64,000 nt of DNA from Sclerotiophoma versabilis. Lineage: Eukaryota > Ascomycota > Dothideomycetes > Pleosporales > Didymellaceae. A program made the translations under genes and the position numbers. Shown in pieces: positions 44,111 to 55,616 of the stretch. The stretch is taken from positions 427,001-491,000 of the forward strand of contig JAAROD010000014.1 of assembly GCA_012274445.1 (NCBI GenBank), in the 5' to 3' direction. The notes beneath the pieces are model-generated. The model did no database searches and was not told the DNA's origin. It saw nothing but the letters and a program-made list of their open reading frames with translations. The stretch's first letter is position 1, and every line of letters starts with the position of its first letter.

Positions 44111-44925
44111 GGTGGTGGTTACCCTGCGCAACGGATCCGTGGGAGGCGACGGGTGCTTCGAGGTGGTCGGAGGCGTGAAGACCAGAACCGATACTCCAAC
44201 GCAGTCGAGGGTCCCTCCAGTCTTTAATTGCTCTCTTGGCGGCACAGTGGCCACACCCTTGACCCTTCATCATACTCCTTTTTGCAGCCCTATCGACAAA
44301 CTAATCTACTTCTTGCCTAGTCGCCGAACTGCTCCTCAGTCCCGGCTTCCAAACCACCCGCTAAGGTGCGTTGACCGGCCATGCATGCTGCGCACGCCGG
44401 CTGCAGTGCGTGCCGTGATGTGTTGCGTCGTCACCATCATGCAAACACTCGCAGGACATGTCCCCGTCTGACATTGCGCTGGTTGTGAGGCTCACTCTTT
44501 TTTTTTTAACCTCTCGACGTGAACGATGATGATCGCGGCAATAACTCACCCCGGTCCGCGCTTTTCAGGCACATTGTGCTAGTGATTGGCTGCAGGCAGA
44601 TCCGCAGACTGATGGTAAATTGCATGTTTAGCCATCGTGTCACTGCAGCGTGTCACGTCTTTTCCACAAATGGGATCGAGTCGCGACATGATCATACGTG
44701 ACCGCCGTGCTGTATGGCAGCCTGTACATGCTGCACGCTATCCGTTGGGGCACTGCTCGTACAGAACCTGCGGCTATTGGTCCATCGTCGAAATCTAGCT
44801 GTACGCGTAAAGCAAATACGCGCCTCGTACGAGTTTGCAGCTATGTTGTATCATCTACACCATTCTACCCATGTCATCTGTAGATCGAGCTATCCTTAAG
44901 AATACAGCCTAGACTCCGCGCACCC
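44111..44925. other. Intergenic 0.8 kb, ERG5 promoter
   Basis: Contains ERG5 5' flank with a short T run (44499-44507). No gene recognised. Downstream of PMS1 its 3' UTR would begin at 44925. Confidence 0.45.
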
Positions 44926-47900
44926 TCATCGGACTCTATGCTTGTTCAAGAAGCCTGCCCAGTCCGCCCTCTCACCCCGCACGTCGACCCCCACCACCCC
45001 GTCCCCCTCACTCCACCCCTCCCACTTCTCCAGCCCATACAAGTGCCTCATTGTCGGCCTTCCATGCGGGCAGCTCCATGGCTTATCCATACTGCCCATG
45101 TGCCTGACGATGTTCTCCATCTGCGCACTCTGCAGCGTCTTGCCAATCATCACAGAGCTTCTGCATGCGCGACTGGCCAGCAGTTTCCTCACCTTACTGG
45201 GTCTCGGAATGTACGGCGACGTGGATGTTGAAGACGACGGTGGATTGTCCATGACGAGAGCGAGTAGCTCTTCCAGGTCCGTCGGAGTGAATGTCACCTC
45301 TTTCGACATTGGCAAGCTGGTGAGCTTGGCACGGCGCTCCTCGCTGCATGTGTCTATTTCGACAACGAATCCGTTGGCAGTCAACGAGTGTTCGTTGGCG
45401 AGAATGATTTCCTCCTCGACAGCAGTCAGCTCAAGAGGATGCGGGTGTACGAGACGCTGTGAGACGAGCATGGTGGTGCCGGAGAGCCGTTCGAAGTTGT
45501 ACTTCTCGTCCGAGGCGTGCTGGTCGATGATGAAGACATCTGAGGTGGGCGATGTTGAAGTAGGAGGCCGGACTGCGATGATGAAACCTAAGTTGAACTG
45601 GCCGATGATCTGCATCTCGTTGAAATCCGCCTTCGTTACTGTGAGACTCAATCGTTCTTCTGGATCATCCTTGTTCAGCTGTGTACCAGTGGGTTGCACT
45701 GCTGCTGCTTTGAGCCTCGCTTCTGCAGCGTCAAGGCTTGACTGAATGTTGCGGAGATGCCGTGCTATCGATGTGACTTTCGTCTTGAGGACGCGTTCTA
45801 AGTGGATGGTGGAGAGCTTGTTGTGAGATACTTTGAAGAGCTTGTTCGCACGCTTCAGGTTGACCTCTGTTGGGCGGGCAGCTGCCTCCTCAGCTTCAGC
45901 AATGAGACGCGCGATTTTTGCCTCTTCGCGAGCCTTCTTCTCTTCCTCATCAACATACTCGCCGTCAGATCCTTCTGCTTCCCGAGCGTCGGGTAAAACG
46001 GTATTGCCATCAATAGGTTCATCTCCCAAGGCTTCGCCTAGTGGCGGGGCGCTTGATGATTCCATCAGATCATCCGTCCGGGGCTCCTCGAACGCTTTCG
46101 ATGCTGCTTGCATCTGTCGAGAGGGCGTTCGTAGTGCCATCGGCATGCTGCTGCCCTGATCATCATCCTCCTCCTCCTCCTCCTCCTCCTCCTCCTCCTC
46201 CTCTTCTTCTTCTTCTTCTCCTTCTTTTTCGCTACCTTCTGCTTGTGTGCCAGGTGCTGCAAATCCTCGAAGACTTTTCGTGAATAGTGACATCTTCGGA
46301 TGCTGGCTCAGGGGCGTCCCAGTCAAGGAGAACTTGGGGGTGTGGATTTGTGCTCGTTTAGCAAACCTGGACTGACTGCCACTTCCTATGGTGGTTGTCG
46401 TCGTAGTGTCTCCCACAGTGATCGTCGCTTGCTGAAGGGGTGTCCGTATAGGGCGCATGCGATCAAAGGCATTCTGTATGCTGCTTTGAGACGATGCTTT
46501 ATGAAGGGTTTGCTTGATAACTGGAACAGGTTCCTCGTCATCTGCAGTGTCTGCCGGCGTAGGGCCCGGCAATCTAGGCGAACGCTCACGCTCGACTTGT
46601 CGGGCATGTATGGATGCTATGCGAGCATTGAAGTCCTGCACAGCCTTCGAAGGTAGCTCCAGATCGATACGAGATGGCGATGCTGACTGTTCAGGTTCAA
46701 AAAGAGGCGATTCGGATCTTGGTTGAGGCACGTTCGTATTACTTCCAGCCTCCATGGTTGCACCTTGCTGTTTCACGTTCGGATGAAAGATCCCCTCCTC
46801 TGGGACATTGTTGTTATCTGGTGAGCTGCTTCTTCGATGTCTCGGTGCCCGTCGGACCACTCGGTCTTTCGCGTCACGCTCTGCAAAGCTTTCGATTAGG
46901 CTCGCCTTGACAAACCCTGGGAGCGCTTCAGCTGGTATGTTGGATTTTGTAGTTGCACTGCTTGTCTTTCCTATGTGAGGTAAATCAGCATCATCACGAT
47001 CATCTCCCATGATCGAGAGCGTGCTGCCGCGAGACTGCATCATAGGCGGTTTGAAAGTCGTCTGCTGCTTCTCGAGAAGCTGCGCCTGGGGCACACTCTG
47101 ATCGTGGCCAGCAAACAGCTCAGCCAAAGATTCCTTTATACGTTCAAGAAGCGCCGCCTGGTCATGCAACATAATCGTTCGCTTGTCTGGACTAACATTG
47201 ACGTCGTATGCTTCGGTGTCCAGTTGTAGATCAGCGAAGATGAAGGGCGATTGCGTGACGTTGTAGGACTTGTAGACCTCATTGAAAGCTTTTGCTACCT
47301 GAGGCAGGTTGCAGGGCCGCGAGTTGACGAAGAACATCTGCCGATCTGGCGTCTGGCGTCCCTCGCCAACAACAGGCCGCGAGATGTGACCAACAATCCT
47401 AACCTTTCGCGACCCTAAATCTTCCTGCGCACTCCAGTTCTTCGCACTTTGTGTAGCACCTGGTCGATTGGAAGGGTCCATCTGAAAGTCGAGATCAAGA
47501 GGGATAAGGGCAGCAATCGTCTTCGCTCCGTACACGTTCGAGATGTTGCCTCTTGTGCTGGGATTGGCATTCGTCGAGAAGGCAATTGTCTTCTTCCCCC
47601 TAAGCATCGAATTGGTCACAGAGAACTTGACACCCACGCTAATGCATGCGTATGCGTTCAACAGCGCCAGCACCTTGTTGTATTCTCTCTTAATATTCTT
47701 CTCCAGCTCCTTCCGCCGCACAGGCAGATTGTAGAAGAGCGTCTCCACAACTACCGTTGTGCCCTGCTTAGCCGCCACCACCGAGGTTCCTTTGAGTTTC
47801 CCTGACTGCTCGAAGTCAAGCTTGGTGCCTTTCGGCCCATCGCTCGCACGGGCAGTGACGATGTGGAGTTTGGAGAGCGCACATAACGAGGAGATTGCTT

Positions 47901-48255
47901 CACCGCGGAAGCCGAATGTCTTCAGGGAGGCGAGGTCGTCGTACGTGGAGAGCTTGGAGGTATAGTGCTTGAGCGCTATCGTATCGTAGTCGGCTGGTGC
48001 GATGCCGCCGCCGTTGTCTTGTACCTCGATGGCATCGAGACCATTGTTTTTGAAGCGGACTTCTGCATCACCAGTCAGCCATCCCGTCACCCATCACTTT
48101 TCAGTGTGCAAACGAGAGCGCATGCCTATCGAGGTGGCGCCCGCATCGATGCTGTTCTCGACGAGCTCCTTGCAGACGGACTGCAGGTCGACGATGACCT
48201 GGCCCGACTGGATCTGGTGGACTGAGCGCCCCTCAATGGGCTTGATTGTGGCCAT
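44926..48255 (-). CDS. PMS1: DNA mismatch repair protein Pms1 (MutL homologue)
   Basis: Exons 48126-48255 and 44926-48062 give 1088 aa. The N-terminal GHKL ATPase shows 'VVDLQSVCKELVENSIDAGAT', 'IEVQDNGGGI', 'FGFRGEALSSL'-type 'GFRGEAISSLCAL', and 'GTTVVVETLFYNLPVRR'. The C-terminal endonuclease site has 'IIDQHASDEKYNFERL' near 885 (the DQHA...E...E metal motif), 'ACRSSVMIGKTL' and 'CPHGRPTMRHL'. MutL-alpha (with Mlh1) nicks the daughter strand. A long Glu run (about 46166-46215 on the plus strand as CTC/TTC repeats) lies in the disordered linker. The intron (48063-48125) has a GC donor (G|GCATGC) if 'SIEVRFKNNG' is restored; otherwise five residues are inserted. Confidence 0.92.
46166..46225 (-). 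repeat. Coding trinucleotide repeat (poly-Glu) in PMS1
   Basis: On the plus strand an uninterrupted CTC array passes into TTC units. On the minus strand this encodes about 19 consecutive Glu, then Asp residues. It is slippage-prone, but in-frame changes alter only Glu count. Confidence 0.85.
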
Positions 48256-48637
48256 GTCAACCCATTATGTGTGTCTTCAGACAGATGCAATGACCTCACG
48301 GGGAGCTCAGAAGGCGCGACGCGTCGCGCTCCGGCCAATCAGACGTGCACGCTAGGAATCTGCTCTTCAATAAACGGTGTTGTAATCGCCCAACCATTCA
48401 CATCAACTTGCGGGGTAGTCTTGCGACTTTCGAAATTTTCTGAAGGCCTCCTAACTCCTCTGTCTGCTATTTGCGTCGTTAAAAAGGAGGCAAAAAAGGG
48501 CTTATACCCTGAGCTATCATTAAAAATGCAGCAGAGGTAAGTGCAATTTGCTGCCCAGAGTATTCACCTGACGCCTATAAAGGATCCATGCTGCAAATAC
48601 CAGGGCCCAGGCAGAATGTGTCAGCTTAAGCGCAACG
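48256..48637. other. Divergent promoter region, PMS1 / F-box-like gene
   Basis: 382 bp between two starts pointing apart. No specific site recognised. Confidence 0.4.
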
Positions 48638-49940
48638 ATGTACAGGAAACTTCCCAAAGAACTGCGGGATCTAGTTTACAGCTACCTCTGCCTCGAAGAT
48701 AGGCAAATACCCATTGGACCATACTACCATTTCAGGAAATACAAGCCATTGGAAAACAACAAAGTCGTGTACTCCGACACCCAGTATTTCCCTAGGGACG
48801 GAGATTTCCAGACTGAACTCTCAGATGGGAAGACCAGAACTGACCACGACATGTTCCCGCAAGACGACCTTGTCCTGCCTGGGAATCACATCTTCACCCC
48901 AAGCTATATGGGTCAAGAAGTTGTACATGAAACATTGGAATTCTATTACAAGAGTAACAACTTCTCCATCTGCAATGTCGGGGGCGGTTTGGACAATTTG
49001 TGCAAGGCCGTAAAATTTGGTTCTGAAGGATCAGTCGTTGATTTCGTGCCGATCGAACACATTCGCGATTTGCAGATACGCATCAAGTGCGAGCACTCCG
49101 ATGAAAAATATAGATCCTTCGAGTCACATCCGGGATTTCGGTTGAAGGAGTTCGCTGAAAAAGAGCTTTTCCTACGACGCACGGTGGACTCTCTGCGAGA
49201 GTTCCGGTCCAGGATACAAACAACAGCCCCACATGAGCTGAACGTCGAGGTTGTCCTCATGACAGATCTGAAGAGGGATCACAGGCGCACCAAGACTTTT
49301 TTAGAGTCTCACCTCTTGAATCTCTTACAAACAGTCCGGAATATGATCTACGAAATGATGCATGACCGCGACCGCACTGTAGTCCGAGTCACGCATCAAG
49401 ACGACAGTCTTATGGCATTCCCGAAGAACTATACCGGGCTGTTCAAGTTGACCAAGGAGCAATGGGATTACGTATGTTCAGCCCCAGGATCTACAAGTAT
49501 TCGAACAGCACCTTGCTAACAAACATAAGGAAAAATCCAGACAACAACCCGGCCACGACTGGACACACGACTTCTGGATCATTCCCATCTCAAGCTCGGA
49601 CTTCCCCACTTCCGAGCTACTGAAGCTTGGAGGGTACTGTAGCGATACTCTGCACACGTTCCTTTCCACGCGCTGGGGCATCAAAGACATCCTGCGCGAG
49701 ACTGCTAGCTTTGTGTCCGTCACTGAGGGCTCGTACTGGCCCATCGGAAGTCCATACAATCATAGATTTGCACAAGATCTGACTGACAGATCGGCACGCA
49801 AACATCCAGAAGGCGTCGACAATGGAAATGACTCCTCATCCACAACTGAGGAGCTTAGCGGGCCCCCTGATGCTTTGTTGGAGAGTGTGCTCCGCGAACG
49901 GATGGCTCGCAGAGCGTGGCAGGTTCATTCTGGTAACTAA
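48638..49940 (+). CDS. Unknown protein with F-box-like N-terminus
   Basis: Exons 48638-49471 and 49530-49940 give 414 aa (intron 49472-49529, with GCTAAC branch). The start 'MYRKLPKELRDLVYSYLC' resembles the short F-box/'LPxELRxxIY' N-terminus of many lineage-specific fungal proteins. Residues 85-140 ('GQEVVHETLEFYYKSNNFSICN') match the usual follow-up of such DUF/F-box proteins. The C-terminal exon is rich in acids and Arg. Such proteins are often ubiquitin-ligase adaptors or unknown. Without Skp1-binding evidence the call stays open. Confidence 0.6.
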
Positions 49941-50075
49941 GTAGAAGACTGCAAGGGTTTCACTTGAGATGTGCAGGTTCCTTGGTTCTGTCTGTATAAA
50001 GAATGCAGCTCTAGGCCCTCGCATACCATACACTCGCCACGCCCACCCCAGCATTTAGAAGCACAACTATCCACC

Positions 50076-50763
50076 TCACCAGACCTTTCGAACAAATCTC
50101 TTCGTAAGCTCCTCAATCGCCCTCTCATCATTGATTCTCGGGAACTCAACACCCGGCACCTCCTTCACCAGTACCTTGCACAATGGTTACCACCCACTCT
50201 TCACATAAAGAAAATGCCATCCTGTCACCTAGTACACTACTCTTTAGATAGACCATATGCTTCTCCCAATGCTCTCGCGTCGCCGGCTCAGCCTGACCGT
50301 GTAACACAACCCACTGCCTACGCAGCACGTCGATGTACGCGGGAGAATGATGCATACCTGGCAGCCAGAAGCGCACGGCGCGCAGGAACCAAAGTGTCTC
50401 AGCATTGGGAACTGTTGCCATGCTAACCGCCCATGATCAGGGTCGCGGACAGTGTATATTACCACAGCGTCGGGATTGAGGGAGAGTAGCTCTGGGACGA
50501 GGCCATTACGGGGCGAGTCCGTCACTGCTACGTAGCCGTCGAGGCGTGTTGTGAGGTGCATCTGAACGGTGTGGGTGTCTGACGCTGGGTGGTGAGGCCA
50601 GTGTAAAAGGAGGCTTATCGAGGACTTGATGTGTGATGGGGGACCAAGGGTTACTTGTGTGCCGCCATGATAGACTGGGGCGTCGGGAAGGGTGCTTAGA
50701 GCGCGACTGAAGAAGGCAGTTCCTGTGCGAGGAGACCTGCGCCAACGACTTGTATGGTAGCAC
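50076..50763 (-). pseudogene. Sulfotransferase-like (P-loop) pseudogene with at least three frameshifts
   Basis: The minus strand reads 'IQVVGAGL' (near 50755-50730), then shifts frame into 'PRTGTAFFSRALS', 'APVYHGGTQVTLGPPSHIKSSISLLLHWP' and 'PELLSLNPDAVVIYTVRDPD'. It shifts again into 'MATVPNAETLWFLRAVRFWLPGM', 'VLRRQWVVLHGQAEPATREHWEKHM', and again into 'EVPGVEFPRINDERAIEELTKRFV', ending TGA at 50076-50078. This is the fungal sulfotransferase-like family often mislabelled as NAD-dependent epimerase. Part of the middle is missing and the P-loop 'GLPRTGT' is split by a shift (missing one C near 50730). It is inactive as written. Confidence 0.8.
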
Positions 50764-51965
50764 AGGGCTCTAGTGAAGACAGTAGGGCATCTGTTGTTGA
50801 TTGGATTGCGAGGCGAAATTTTGTAGGTTATCAGATCAAGGTGTCGTCCAGGACACAGGCAAGGGTTTATGCTGACAACGCCAATATAAGCTGCCACATC
50901 TCAATTGAAATGGAAAATATGTCGAGTCTGCGCTATGAGCGGTGGATTACTATCACTTATAAAATAGTTCAATACCATTTCGGGATGTTCTTATTGCAGC
51001 ATTGCACGGTATTGCAAAGTCCTATGCTGAAAGTTCAAAGATAGATTTGGTAGTCTCTGCCCACTTAAGAAATCGATGAAAGATGCTGCAACATTCACGG
51101 AAGGCCTCCAGGTTCTCTGGTCTGAGATCGGGATTCTTGTTGCTGACAGCGGCGCTCCAGCCCTAGTAGGTTAATCGGTCTATGCCTGAGAGCAAGAGGT
51201 AGGTCTATGGGTCCTAGACAGACAGCGGCTTAATTCATCCAGTATGGTAGATAGACAGTAGTCAAAGCAAATCGGAATCGGCGTATGCAGCAAGCTCAAA
51301 CGAGAATACCACCAATTAACATGTAGTTTTGTGGTTACATAAAACGATGCATGCTTGATTTGGTCGTCATGCCGCATACTTTAAGTTAAACGATAGAGAG
51401 TAACACGACTCAACCTTGATGTTATCACGTCCACAGGTCATCTTGGTCTGATGGAAGGCATCAAAGCAAGCCATGTCGCTGGCACGAATTCTTCAATAAA
51501 ACAAAACACAGGATATTGACTGCGGTAACAAGAGGGCAGTTCAGAAATTGTATCCCACCTTCTTGCGCGACTAGTGCGCTGCATCATTGTATCCATCATG
51601 GTGTGTTACAAAGTGTGGAGAAGTCGGTGTTGCGGGGCTGGAGTAAACAACATAGAGACGCAGCCATTGGCAACGCTGCACAGCAATGCCGTGGTAATGG
51701 ATGGACGAGAATGAAAGTAGAGAGAAGCATTGACCCCAGGCCACGTCGATGAAGTGATAAGATTGTTGGCGAGGCGATGTCGGGAGGAATTGGAAGCAGG
51801 AACGACACAGTCACGTGGGGGAAGCACGGTGCAGCACCCGGTTACGGCCTTAGCGTCTTTGAGCTTGCCCATCGCTGAAAACCTCGCATCGCAGCTTCCT
51901 CCATCACCCTCCATCCACCTCCTCATCACCCAATTCATCTCCACTCAACGACCAACACCATCACC
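50764..51965. other. Intergenic 1.2 kb before ATP9
   Basis: Upstream region of the pseudogene and the ATP9 promoter. The last 90 bp before the ATP9 start are rich in CA/CT (CTCCATCACC-type), usual for a 5' UTR. Nothing else was recognised. Confidence 0.45.
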
Positions 51966-52469
51966 ATGGTTGCCATCGCTCGTTCTTTCGGTGCTGCCCG
52001 TGTGGCCAGCCGCAGCCTCACCACCGCTGGTACGTCCTGAGCCTGATCGCAACCGCCTGCACCCGCAGCAGCTGCATCAAATCCATCAATTGAAGCCATT
52101 GAGCTCCATCAGACAGCCATTGACATCTATCCTGCAGCCCGCCCCCAGAACAGCCTCGTTGCTGCCCGCTCCGCTTTCCGCAACAACGCCGCCCGCAACG
52201 TCATCCAGAAGCGTGGCATCGTCGCCGAGTCCACCGCTGCCGCCATGGTCGCTGCCGCTAAGATCCAGGGTGCTGGTCTCGCTACCATCGGTCTTGCCGG
52301 TGCTGGTGTCGGTATCGGCACAGTTTTCGGTGGCCTCATCCAGGGTGTTGCCCGCAACCCTTCCCTCAGGGGTCAGCTCTTCCAGTACGCCGTTCTCGGT
52401 TTCGCCTTCGCTGAGGCCACTGGTCTCTTCGCCCTCATGATGTCCTTCTTGCTCCTCTACGTTGCATAG
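51966..52469 (+). CDS. ATP9: ATP synthase subunit 9 (proteolipid c), nuclear, mitochondrial precursor
   Basis: Exons 51966-52029 and 52138-52469 (intron 52030-52137, 108 bp) give 131 aa. An N-terminal presequence of about 55 residues is rich in Arg/Ala/Ser with no acids ('MVAIARSFGAARVASRSLTTAA'). The mature c-ring subunit begins around 'MVAAAKIQGAGLATIGLAGAGVGIGTVFGGLIQGVARNP'. The second helix has 'YAVLGFAFAEATGLFALMMSFLLLYVA', with the proton-carrying Glu in 'FAFAEATGLF'. The oligomer forms the rotor ring of F0. Length is close to other fungal nuclear ATP9 proteins. Confidence 0.93.
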
Positions 52470-54082
52470 ATATGTGCATCAGAGTGGGCTGTGTTGACAT
52501 CGGGTCAACGGTCTGGGTCGCTGGATGGAAATTTTCGTGGATGGGTGTGTGCATAGGGACGACCTCCTTTCTACCTCTAGTGGCCGGTCAGATTGTGTAA
52601 AACATGTACTTTAGACGAGCAATCTGAAGAGCAAGCTACCACTGAACTTTTTCTCCTTCGCCGAGGCTACATTGTGGAAGCTCTACCAGGAGCGGTGACG
52701 CGTGCGGAGAGCTAATACCCATCTCAATCGATTCAATTCAACGCTACAAATATGTGCCGAATCTTTTTGACGTGATTTTGATGACCTCCGGTCGGCAATG
52801 GATGCTGAAGCTCCGTGGCTGATGCAACTTGGCCAGCTGCTAATTGCCAAGCTTGTTCAACCTCAGTCAAAGTGCGCACCGACAACATGGGCCTTGCACG
52901 CCCAACGCAACACCTTGGACGGCATCTAGCTTATCTCAATGTTACAAGTGTACGCTCAGTCACCTCTGCAGCAGGCAGGCAGACGTCAATGGACTGCTGT
53001 GTAGCTGTACCACAGCTCGACTACCTCCGCTCACCACCCATCTCACATCACCCTTCAAGCTCTCAGTCGCCATGTGCGTGATTGCGCTCCCCAACAGCAA
53101 GTTCTACGAAGATGTGCTAGACGCGTTGTTCCAGGAGTAATCAAAGTATTCGCAGCGGCTTTCTGCCGCGCACTACTGGCGTCCTCGTGCGGCGTCCTCG
53201 TGCGGCGTCCTCATATCACTGACCCGTACACATGATGAGTGTAGCTGGCATTATCTGGACTTGGTATGTGCAGGTATTACCCTTCAATATGCATACTGAC
53301 TTGAGTATTCAGCAGATCTGTGGCTCCTCTTGCGTTGCGCAGGCATAGTCTCCAACGTTCCTTCCCGCCGTGACCAACCGTCCACCCCATCTCCGGCCGC
53401 ACCAGCGAGCGTAACACCGCCCGGGTAGCTTTCTGAGGAAAGTACACAACTCGATAGTAGAGGTACATGTTAGCCTGTTCGAGTTGCAGCAGGGCAGAGC
53501 AAGACGCCGGGGTAGAGTCGGACACCATAGGCTAGACCTGACCCCGTGGGCGGCGTAGCAGGGCCCGGTCACAACAGGGAAGCATGCAGTATGAACGAAA
53601 GCATTGTTCCTAAGCCTCTCGCTTCTATGTATGCGAACGGTCAGGTTGTCGTGCAAAGCTTCGTTTTCATGAGCTCATCCAAGTCGCGATGTTTCAGATA
53701 CGGTTTCGAGAGATGGTGAGGCTGTTCCCGAAACAAGCACAACAAGAGCATTCCAAAAAAAGTCACCCGGAAACCAAACAATCCCGCTCATCCATGTCTG
53801 CTACTTGAGATGCGCTGGTTCAGTCTCTTCCGGTCCTGCTTTCGGCGCGCAAATCGTCGCAGCATGCTGATACTGTGTTAGGCATTGATACCAAGCTTCG
53901 ACTCCCGGTGCAGCAAAGCTTAGCAGTGCGGCGACTATGCGCGAGTCTTATATATCGCCAGTGTCCTGAGGTCAAACGAGCCAGTTTCTCCATCATTCGT
54001 ACCAACTTGTAATCTTTGTGCCGGCCACGCTCCCTTCTGTCTACACTGCCATACCTATATCTTCCATACCTAATCAGTCACT
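52470..54082. other. Intergenic 1.6 kb with short tandem repeat and a TATA box
   Basis: No gene is supported. A tandem GTCCTCGTGCGGC repeat lies at 53171-53213, and TATATA at 53949-53954. Small frames (one ending 'ALPNSKFYEDVLDALFQE' at 53140) are too short to call. Confidence 0.45.
53949..53954 (+). promoter_or_regulatory. TATA box of the secreted repeat-protein gene
   Basis: CTTATATATCG lies about 130 bp upstream of the ATG at 54083. A strong TATA is more usual in highly regulated fungal genes. Confidence 0.45.
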
Positions 54083-54605
54083 ATGAGATTCACTACTTTC
54101 ATCGCCGCCGCGGCTTTCTCCAGTGCTGTCTTCGCTTCTTCTGGTGCGTTAGAGTTCAGTAGATTTCCAAAGACATTACTTATATACGACAGCCAAGCGC
54201 GACCCCCAAGACGATGTCGCTTCTATTCTCGAAGCTCTGCGTGAGAACAACCCTGAGGATGCCGAAGCTGCCGCAGCCGTCATGAACGTCAAGCTCCGAG
54301 CTCGCGCACCTGCGCCCCAGGATGACCTTAACTCGATCTTGGCCGCCCTTGAGGCCAACAACCCCGACGACGCAGCTGCCGCTCGCCAGGGCATGAATGT
54401 CGCCCCTACTAAGCGCGAGCCCCAGGATGATGTTGCCTCTATCCTGGCTGCATTGGCGGAGAACAACCCTGAGGACGCTGAGGCGGCCAAGGGCGCGATC
54501 CAGAAGAGACAGGACGATATTGCAAGCATCCTCGCCGAGCTGGCGAAGAACAACCCTGATGACGCGAAGGCGGCCCAGAGTCTGGCCAAGCGCTGGATTG
54601 CTTAG
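54083..54605 (+). CDS. Small secreted Kex2-site repeat protein (peptide precursor candidate)
   Basis: Exons 54083-54143 and 54193-54605 (49 bp intron) give 157 aa. A signal peptide (MRFTTFIAAAAFSSAVFASS) is followed directly by KR (22-23). Four imperfect repeats begin QDDVASILEALRENNPEDAE-like: starts at residues 26, 63, 98 and 127. Dibasic KR sites follow at 94-95, 125-126 and 153-154, each separating copies. The first boundary has RAR (56-58) instead. The tail is WIA. Each unit is acidic and helix-like. Architecture (signal peptide, repeats, KR between) matches kexin-processed repeat precursors in fungi (pheromone-like or RiPP precursors). No UstYa-type enzyme gene lies nearby, so a linear secreted peptide is the more likely product. 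Function unknown. Confidence 0.75.
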
Positions 54606-55616
54606 ACGGTCTATGATCTGGTTGGCGATGATTAATGGTGGATGCTACGTGTCGATTAAATATGGATAGAACTGTATATAAGCTTTCTTGCAAATGAGAA
54701 CAACATTGAGCAAGTCTCACTAATGCATTCGTTGAGTTCGAACGCCGTGCTTCTGTCGCTCTGAATTGGTAGTGCATACCCGCGATACGCCTGTGTCGCT
54801 TTGTCACGGTTTCATGACAACTTCTTCAGGTCGAAGTCGAAAACACAAAAGCGGGCATATCGGAGATAGACGACGGCAAACTTGGTTGCTAATCCTGTTG
54901 TGCATGTGACCTTCATCAAGCCCACACCGCACTTGAGGCAACAGGTGAGGCAACAGGAGAGCCCGGGAGCAGTCTACTGAATGAAGGCGCAAGCTGATGA
55001 CTCTGCAACAGTGTTGACGCAAGAGTTCTGTTCAGAATGATGACAGCTCCACGGTGTTGCCCTTTCGCGACCAAGACTGCCAACATGGTGACACTCGGAG
55101 CATGAACGACGATCGTGCCTCATCATCGATACCCAATCAAGTGTTGGGCCGTTGCGTGTAGTCGAAATAGGATCTTTTCTAGCGCAACCAGAGAACAGGA
55201 GAGTAGTGCGCGCAATGTGACTAGTATCAGAATATCGCTGCACCGGAGACGTTCAAGCTCCGCATGCTCACCAGGGCGCAAAAAAGGGCGGCTATCGTGA
55301 ATGCGTGGTTACGTTGCCGGCGATTGGAGAGAAATTGCCCCGCTTAATGTGGAAAGCGCCTTCCTCTCGCTAGCGAGTAGCGCGAGCAGCATTGCCCCGC
55401 CCACGTTCAAAAGCTTTGCAGCACCCGCCCTCTTTCTTTTCTCGTTGCAACGCACGCCAACGTCAAAGTCTCTATCTTGCAGAGAGCGTTCCGTGTCCTG
55501 GTCCATCCGCCAGAGACATCTCCTGCAACCTTCGAGAACCGAAACCTCCCGTGCGGGGTATTCGTCTACTACACCGTTGAATTTTCATAAGAGAAGACAG
55601 CCACAACACCGCCAAA
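54606..55616. other. Intergenic 1.0 kb, EF-2 promoter
   Basis: The last 200 bp hold CT-rich tracts (CCCTCTTTCTTTTCTCG at about 55427-55443) and CA-rich DNA near the EF-2 start, as in highly expressed fungal translation genes. Confidence 0.5.

Noticed and set aside
50244..50897. Single 217-codon protein-coding gene
   Set aside because: The frame mixes real family sequence with out-of-frame tails; the family backbone continues in other frames, so it is a pseudogene part.
53072..53140. 22-codon ORF ending ALPNSKFYEDVLDALFQE
   Set aside because: Protein-like but too short and isolated; no splice partner found.
54725..54745. GTTCGAACG resembling a tRNA B box
   Set aside because: No cloverleaf arms can be drawn around it.
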